A stretch of 32,786 nucleotides of DNA from Micromonospora endophytica (GTDB taxonomy: Bacteria > Actinomycetota > Actinomycetes > Mycobacteriales > Micromonosporaceae): assembly GCF_003236305.1 (NCBI RefSeq), contig NZ_POTX01000039.1:1-32786 (forward strand). Direction: 5' to 3'. The position numbers and the translations under genes are program-made. Position 1 is the stretch's first letter. Each line of letters begins with the position of its first letter. Below, one piece after another: positions 29,326 through 32,786 of this stretch. The notes beneath the pieces are model-generated. The model ran no database searches and was not told where the DNA came from. It saw only the letters and a list, made by a program, of their open reading frames with translations.

Positions 29326-30912
29326 GCGCGCCATGCCGTCGAGCGCGGGATTGTCCGGATGCCAGTAGCCGGTGTGGCCGTACCGGCCGCTGGGGAAGGT
29401 GCGGCCGCCGAAGGTCGACGCGGTCGGGTCGCGGCCGAACCAGCGTTCGTCACCCGGCCCGGCGAGCAGGCCGGCGATGGTGTTGACCGGGGCGGCACCG
29501 AGCACCGCCTGCCGGGCCAGATCCTCCGGCGGACGGGTCAGCCGGATCACGTCGTCCGGCGCGGTGCTGGCCCACACCTGCCCCGCTGGCAGGTTCAGCT
29601 CGGTGGCGTGTGCCACGCCGACCCCGGGCGAGCCGAGGAAGACGAGCGCGTCCGCGGCGAGGCCGTGGTCGCGGGCGGCGGTGCCCACCACGAGTGAGCC
29701 GTAACTGTGCCCGAGCACGGTCTGCCGGGCTGCTGGACCGTCGTGGGTGGCCCGCAGCCCCTCCTGGAACCGGTGCAGCGGGTCGCCGGCCGCCCGGGCC
29801 TGCCCGTCCCGCGCCGCCTCGGGCAGGAAGTCCGGAGCGTCGTAGTCCAGCCACAGCACCGCCGAGGTCTCCTCGCCCGGCGCCAGGTCGGCGCAGCGGG
29901 ACAGCACCCGAGCCGCCCGTCCCAGCTCGTCGGTGGCGTCGTCGAGCCCGGCGGTCATCCCCGGCACGTACGTCAGCACGCCGGCTGCGCGGTCCGGGTT
30001 GCCGAGCGCCACCACCGTGCGCCCCTCGCCGCCGACCTCCAGCCCGAGCAGGTAGGCCCGGGGCGGATCGGGTGAGTCCAGTCGGGCGGCGAGCGCGTCC
30101 AGGCCGGCCAGGGCGGCATCGACACGACGCAGCCCGGCAAGCTCGGCGGGCCCGCGCGGCACCCGCCCCAGCAGCTGGCCCCATTCCGCGCGCAACTCCT
30201 CCCGCCGCAGGCCCAGCAGCAACCGGTTGGCCTGGTCACGAGCGGCGGCAGGGACGCCGTCCAGGCCGGCGACCGACTCCGGCTCGTGCCCCACCAGCCA
30301 GCGCCGCTGGGCGGGGGTGAGCCCGGCCCACCAGCGACTGACGAGCGCCGGATCGCTGCCCGCGACGGGCCGATCCGGTGGCGGCCGGGCGACCCAGCCA
30401 CTCCCGGCGTCCGCCGCCAGTTGCCCGAGCCGGTCGGCGGCTTCGCGGTCGGCGGCGGTGGCCAACGCGAGCGCGTCGTGGATGGCCGCGGCCACCGGGA
30501 CCACCGTGGGTCCGGCCCGGTCGGCGGGCACCCGGCTCGGATCGGGGCGGGCCCGTCCCCACCTGTCGATGAGCACACCGGCGGTGTCCGCGAGCGCCAC
30601 CGCCGCGCGCAGCCGGGCCTGCGCGGCGGCCAGTCGGGCGGCGAACTCGGCGAGGATCTGATCGGTCTCGATCACGGCCGGCACCAGCATGACCAACTCG
30701 CCCCGCAGATCGCAGAGGCGGGCGCCGGCTGATCCGGCGGCCGGCCCTGACCAGCCCGAGCGCAGGGTCGTCGCGCTGTCGACCAGCTCGTCGGCCCGCT
30801 GCCCGGTCGGCCGGGTCAGGCTGGCCCACGCGGTTCCGGTGGCGCGCCAGGCAGCCGGGTCGGCCGTGGCGAGCTGCGCGTAGCCGGCCCGGGCCGACGC
30901 CGAGCCGGTCAC
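29308..30912 (-). CDS. DUF1023-type alpha/beta hydrolase
   Basis: A 534-residue protein. Residues 1-150 are helical and Ala/Arg-rich, resembling WXG100-like helical hairpins. The middle contains SRWWAGLTPAQRRWLVGHEP, characteristic of DUF1023 hydrolases. The catalytic part has the nucleophile elbow GHSYG (Ser403), an acid candidate in TAPDDVIRL (Asp453 or Asp454), and His513/His518 in YGHTGYWHPDN. No signal peptide is visible. The GTG at 30912 overlaps the stop of the upstream EspC-like gene (GTGA), showing translational coupling. Pairing of such hydrolases with small helical ESX-type proteins is common in actinobacteria and suggests a type VII-related exported effector or lipase/esterase; the substrate is unknown. 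Its 3' end lies inside the terminator shared with glmS. Confidence 0.85.
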   Translation of the reverse strand: MTGSASARAGYAQLATADPAAWRATGTAWASLTRPTGQRADELVDSATTLRSGWSGPAAGSAGARLCDLRGELVMLVPAVIETDQILAEFAARLAAAQARLRAAVALADTAGVLIDRWGRARPDPSRVPADRAGPTVVPVAAAIHDALALATAADREAADRLGQLAADAGSGWVARPPPDRPVAGSDPALVSRWWAGLTPAQRRWLVGHEPESVAGLDGVPAAARDQANRLLLGLRREELRAEWGQLLGRVPRGPAELAGLRRVDAALAGLDALAARLDSPDPPRAYLLGLEVGGEGRTVVALGNPDRAAGVLTYVPGMTAGLDDATDELGRAARVLSRCADLAPGEETSAVLWLDYDAPDFLPEAARDGQARAAGDPLHRFQEGLRATHDGPAARQTVLGHSYGSLVVGTAARDHGLAADALVFLGSPGVGVAHATELNLPAGQVWASTAPDDVIRLTRPPEDLARQAVLGAAPVNTIAGLLAGPGDERWFGRDPTASTFGGRTFPSGRYGHTGYWHPDNPALDGMARVVLGQ

Positions 30913-31208
30913 CGCGGCAGGCCCGACAGGCGGGTGGCGGCCCGCGCGTCCACCGAGTCGTACGCCCCGGCGGCGGCACGCAGGGCGGCACCGGTCTCCA
31001 CGATCCGGGCACCGAGCCGGCCGGACCAGCCGTGCACCGCCTCCTCCAGGGCGGCAAGCGATCCGGCCGCCGACCACTGCGGTGCCGGTGCGGTCAGCCC
31101 CGGCACGCCGGCCAGCAGCCCGTACGCCAGCCGGTGGCCGGTGTCGCCGAGCCCGCGCCCGACCCGGCGCAGCAGCTCCGGCTGCACTGTCAACTCCTCC
31201 TCGACCAT
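30909..31208 (-). CDS. Small EspC/WXG100-like type VII secretion-associated protein
   Basis: A 99-residue all-helical protein beginning MVEEELTVQPELLRRVGRGL. The N-terminal LTVQPELLRRVGRGLGDTGH and the later SLAALEEAVHGWSGRLGARI match the EspC-like (T7SS ESX) pattern: helix, Gly/Pro-rich turn near residues 35-45, then a helix with a central Trp. A GGGGAGGG ribosome site supports the ATG. It is coupled by a GTGA overlap to the hydrolase gene, so the two probably form a partner pair, with this protein as escort or complex subunit. No ESX secretion genes are in the window. Confidence 0.78.
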   Translation of the reverse strand: MVEEELTVQPELLRRVGRGLGDTGHRLAYGLLAGVPGLTAPAPQWSAAGSLAALEEAVHGWSGRLGARIVETGAALRAAAGAYDSVDARAATRLSGLPR

Positions 31209-31275
31209 CCGCCCTCCCCGTCTCCTGAGACCCACACCGACCGACGCTAGGTGGTACCGGCGGTGCCGGGAGTGC

Positions 31276-31320
31276 CCTGTGGACAACGGGCGGTGGGCGT
31301 ACACCCGGTCTGTCCACAGG
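31276..31320. promoter_or_regulatory. Inverted pair of DnaA-box-like sites
   Basis: CCTGTGGACA (31276-31285) and TGTCCACAGG (31311-31320) form a perfect 10-bp inverted repeat. On the minus strand the left arm extends to TTGTCCACA (31286-31278), the actinobacterial DnaA-box consensus; the right arm is CTGTCCACA (31310-31318). The pair lies in the 172-bp region between the divergent EspC-like gene and nnr, about 60-100 bp upstream of the nnr start. Confidence 0.55.
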
Positions 31321-31367
31321 TGTTGCCCGGTGCGCGGCCGGCGGCTATCTTGCGGCCCCTGCGCCGG

Positions 31368-31373
31368 TAGGGT
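31368..31373 (+). promoter_or_regulatory. -10 element (TAGGGT) of leaderless nnr mRNA
   Basis: TAGGGT is followed by seven bases (GGGCCGC) and the ATG at 31381. No Shine-Dalgarno sequence is seen. Confidence 0.5.
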
Positions 31374-31380
31374 GGGCCGC

Positions 31381-32786
31381 ATGACACCGGTCTGGCGGGT
31401 CGCGGACATCCGGACGGCGGAGAAGGCGCTGATGGCCACGCTGCCGCCCGGCACGTTGATGCAGCGCGCCGCCGCCGGGCTGGCCCGGCGCTGCGCGCTG
31501 CTGCTGGCCGACCGGGGTGGGGTGTACGCCGCGCCGGTGCTGCTGCTCGTCGGTTCCGGTGACAACGGCGGCGACGCGTTGTATGCCGGTGCCCGGCTGG
31601 CCCGACGCGGTGCGGCCGTGTCGGCGCTGCTGCTCGACCCGGACCGGGCACACGCCGAGGGCCTGGCCGCGCTGCGTGCCGCCGGCGGCCGGACCGTCGA
31701 CCGCCCGCCGACCCTTGTCGATCTGGTGCTCGACGGGATCGTCGGCATCGGGGGCCGCGGCGGACTGCGGGAGACCGCCGAGCAACTGGCGGCGAGCCTG
31801 CTGCGGCACCGGGGACGCGACGGCGAACGGGCCACTGTGGTGGCGGTGGACGTGCCCAGCGGGGTGGCGGTGGACACCGGCGCGGTGCCACTGAACGCCG
31901 CCGGCCGGCCCAACGCCGTCCGGGCCGACGTCACGGTGGCGTTCGGCGCGCTGAAGCCGGCGCTGGCGGTCGGACCCGCCGCGGCGCTGGCCGGGCAGGT
32001 GGAACTGGTGGACATCGGGCTGCGGCCGTGGCTGCGGGGCACTCCCGCGCTGCGGGTTGTCGAATGGTCGGACGTGGTCGACTGGTGGCCCCGGCTCGGT
32101 GCGTCCTCGGAGAAGTACACCCGGGGCGTGGTCGGGGTGGCCACCGGGTCGGCGACGTACCCGGGCGCGGCGGTGCTCTCCGTCGGCGGTGCCCTGGCCG
32201 GGCCGACCGGCCTGGTCCGCTACGCCGGCAGCGCCCGGGACGAGGTGGTGCGGCAGCACCCCTCGGTGATCGCGTCCGGGCGGGTGGCCGACGCCGGCCG
32301 GGTGCAGGCCTGGGTCTGCGGCTCGGGGCTGGGCACCGACGAGCGGGCGGCGACGGAACTACGCACCGTGCTCGCCGCGCCGGTGCCGGTGGTGCTCGAC
32401 GCCGACGCGCTGACCCTGCTGGTGGACGGCTCGCTCGCGGACCAGCTACGCCGCCGGGACGCGCCGATCGTGGTCACCCCGCATGATCGGGAGTTCACCC
32501 GGCTCTGTGGCGAGGAGCCCGGTGGCGACCGGGTCGCCGCGACGCTGCGGCTGGCCGCCTGGATGAACGCCGTGGTGCTGCTCAAGGGCGACCGTACGGT
32601 GATCGGCACGCCGGACGGCCGGGCGTACGTCAACCCGACCGGCACCCCTGCGCTGGCCACCGGGGGCACCGGTGACGTGCTGGCCGGACTGCTCGGCTCG
32701 CTGCTCGCCGCCGGGCTGCCGGCGGAGCGGGCCGCCGCGGCGGCGGCGTACCTGCACGGCCTGGCCGGCCGGGAAGCGGCCCACAC
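31381..32786 (+). CDS. nnr: Bifunctional NAD(P)H-hydrate epimerase / ADP-dependent dehydratase (3' end beyond the window)
   Basis: The frame is open from ATG 31381 to the right edge (468 codons), probably nearly complete. Residues 1-215 are the YjeF_N epimerase domain: VWRVADIRTAEKALMATLPP, VLLLVGSGDNGGDALYAGAR and VAVDVPSGVAVDTG. From about 225 comes the ribokinase-like ADP/ATP-dependent dehydratase: SEKYTRGVVGVATGSATYPG, WVCGSGLG, VVLDADALTLL, VVTPHDREFTRL, VVLLKGDRTVIG and the anion-hole ATGGTGDVLAG. The enzyme repairs damaged, hydrated NADH and NADPH. The position downstream of glmS is the usual actinobacterial context; alr and tsaE would be expected next. TAGGGT-N7-ATG fixes the start. 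Confidence 0.95.
   Translation, partial: MTPVWRVADIRTAEKALMATLPPGTLMQRAAAGLARRCALLLADRGGVYAAPVLLLVGSGDNGGDALYAGARLARRGAAVSALLLDPDRAHAEGLAALRAAGGRTVDRPPTLVDLVLDGIVGIGGRGGLRETAEQLAASLLRHRGRDGERATVVAVDVPSGVAVDTGAVPLNAAGRPNAVRADVTVAFGALKPALAVGPAAALAGQVELVDIGLRPWLRGTPALRVVEWSDVVDWWPRLGASSEKYTRGVVGVATGSATYPGAAVLSVGGALAGPTGLVRYAGSARDEVVRQHPSVIASGRVADAGRVQAWVCGSGLGTDERAATELRTVLAAPVPVVLDADALTLLVDGSLADQLRRRDAPIVVTPHDREFTRLCGEEPGGDRVAATLRLAAWMNAVVLLKGDRTVIGTPDGRAYVNPTGTPALATGGTGDVLAGLLGSLLAAGLPAERAAAAAAYLHGLAGREAAH

Overview
The window is chromosomal DNA from a high-GC actinomycete, most likely Micromonosporaceae (Micromonospora/Salinispora type). The evidence is codon use dominated by G/C third positions, a four-gene conservon (cvnABCD), an LLM-class F420-dependent enzyme, an EspC-like type VII secretion protein, and the order rplM-rpsI-glmM ... 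glmS-nnr. I see no tRNA, rRNA, CRISPR array, transposase or prophage gene.

Layout. (1) 1-916: a polytopic membrane protein on the minus strand, cut by the left edge. (2) 995-5342: an ABC uptake system of the NMT1/SsuA type split over two divergent units. The ATPase is coupled by ATGA overlaps to an LLM oxidoreductase and a cupin (minus strand); the binding lipoprotein and permease lie on the plus strand. (3) 5345-6526: an orphan type-I substrate-binding lipoprotein with a TTG start, divergent from (4) 6971-11600, the conservon: NIT-domain histidine kinase, roadblock protein, DUF742 protein and Ras-like GTPase, closed by a strong hairpin. (5) 11810-12814: a secreted protein with two rubrerythrin-like domains. 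(6) 20400-12811 (minus): a nitrate assimilation operon, nasA - FAD/BFD reductase - nirB - nirD - nnaR. Every junction is an ATGA overlap or a direct stop/start abutment, and a GlnR-type box lies just upstream of nasA. (7) 20557-21840: a methyltransferase and a MazEF-like toxin-antitoxin pair, followed by narK (21947-23314), so nitrate transport is separated from nitrate reduction by this small insert. (8) 23521-25921: rplM-rpsI and glmM. (9) 26030-27211: a class I aminotransferase, divergent from glmS (27359-29272). (10) 29308-31208: a DUF1023-type alpha/beta hydrolase with an EspC-like partner, divergent from nnr (31381 to the right edge).

Functional links. NarK imports nitrate. NasA reduces it to nitrite with electrons probably relayed by the FAD/BFD protein. 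NirBD makes ammonium, and NnaR (HemD-like plus winged helix) closes the operon as a probable co-regulator with GlnR. GlmM and GlmS belong to the UDP-GlcNAc pathway.

Two signals cut across the genes. First, a 56-bp repeat built on GGGGCCCC and GTTAAC occurs twice (46 of 56 bases identical). One copy lies in frame inside nasA, where it contributes the only TTA codon in that gene. The other overlaps the glmM stop codon. Second, six start codons are preceded at exactly the same distance by TANNNT-N7, which points to leaderless transcription; glmS, narK, nnr and the antitoxin are among them.
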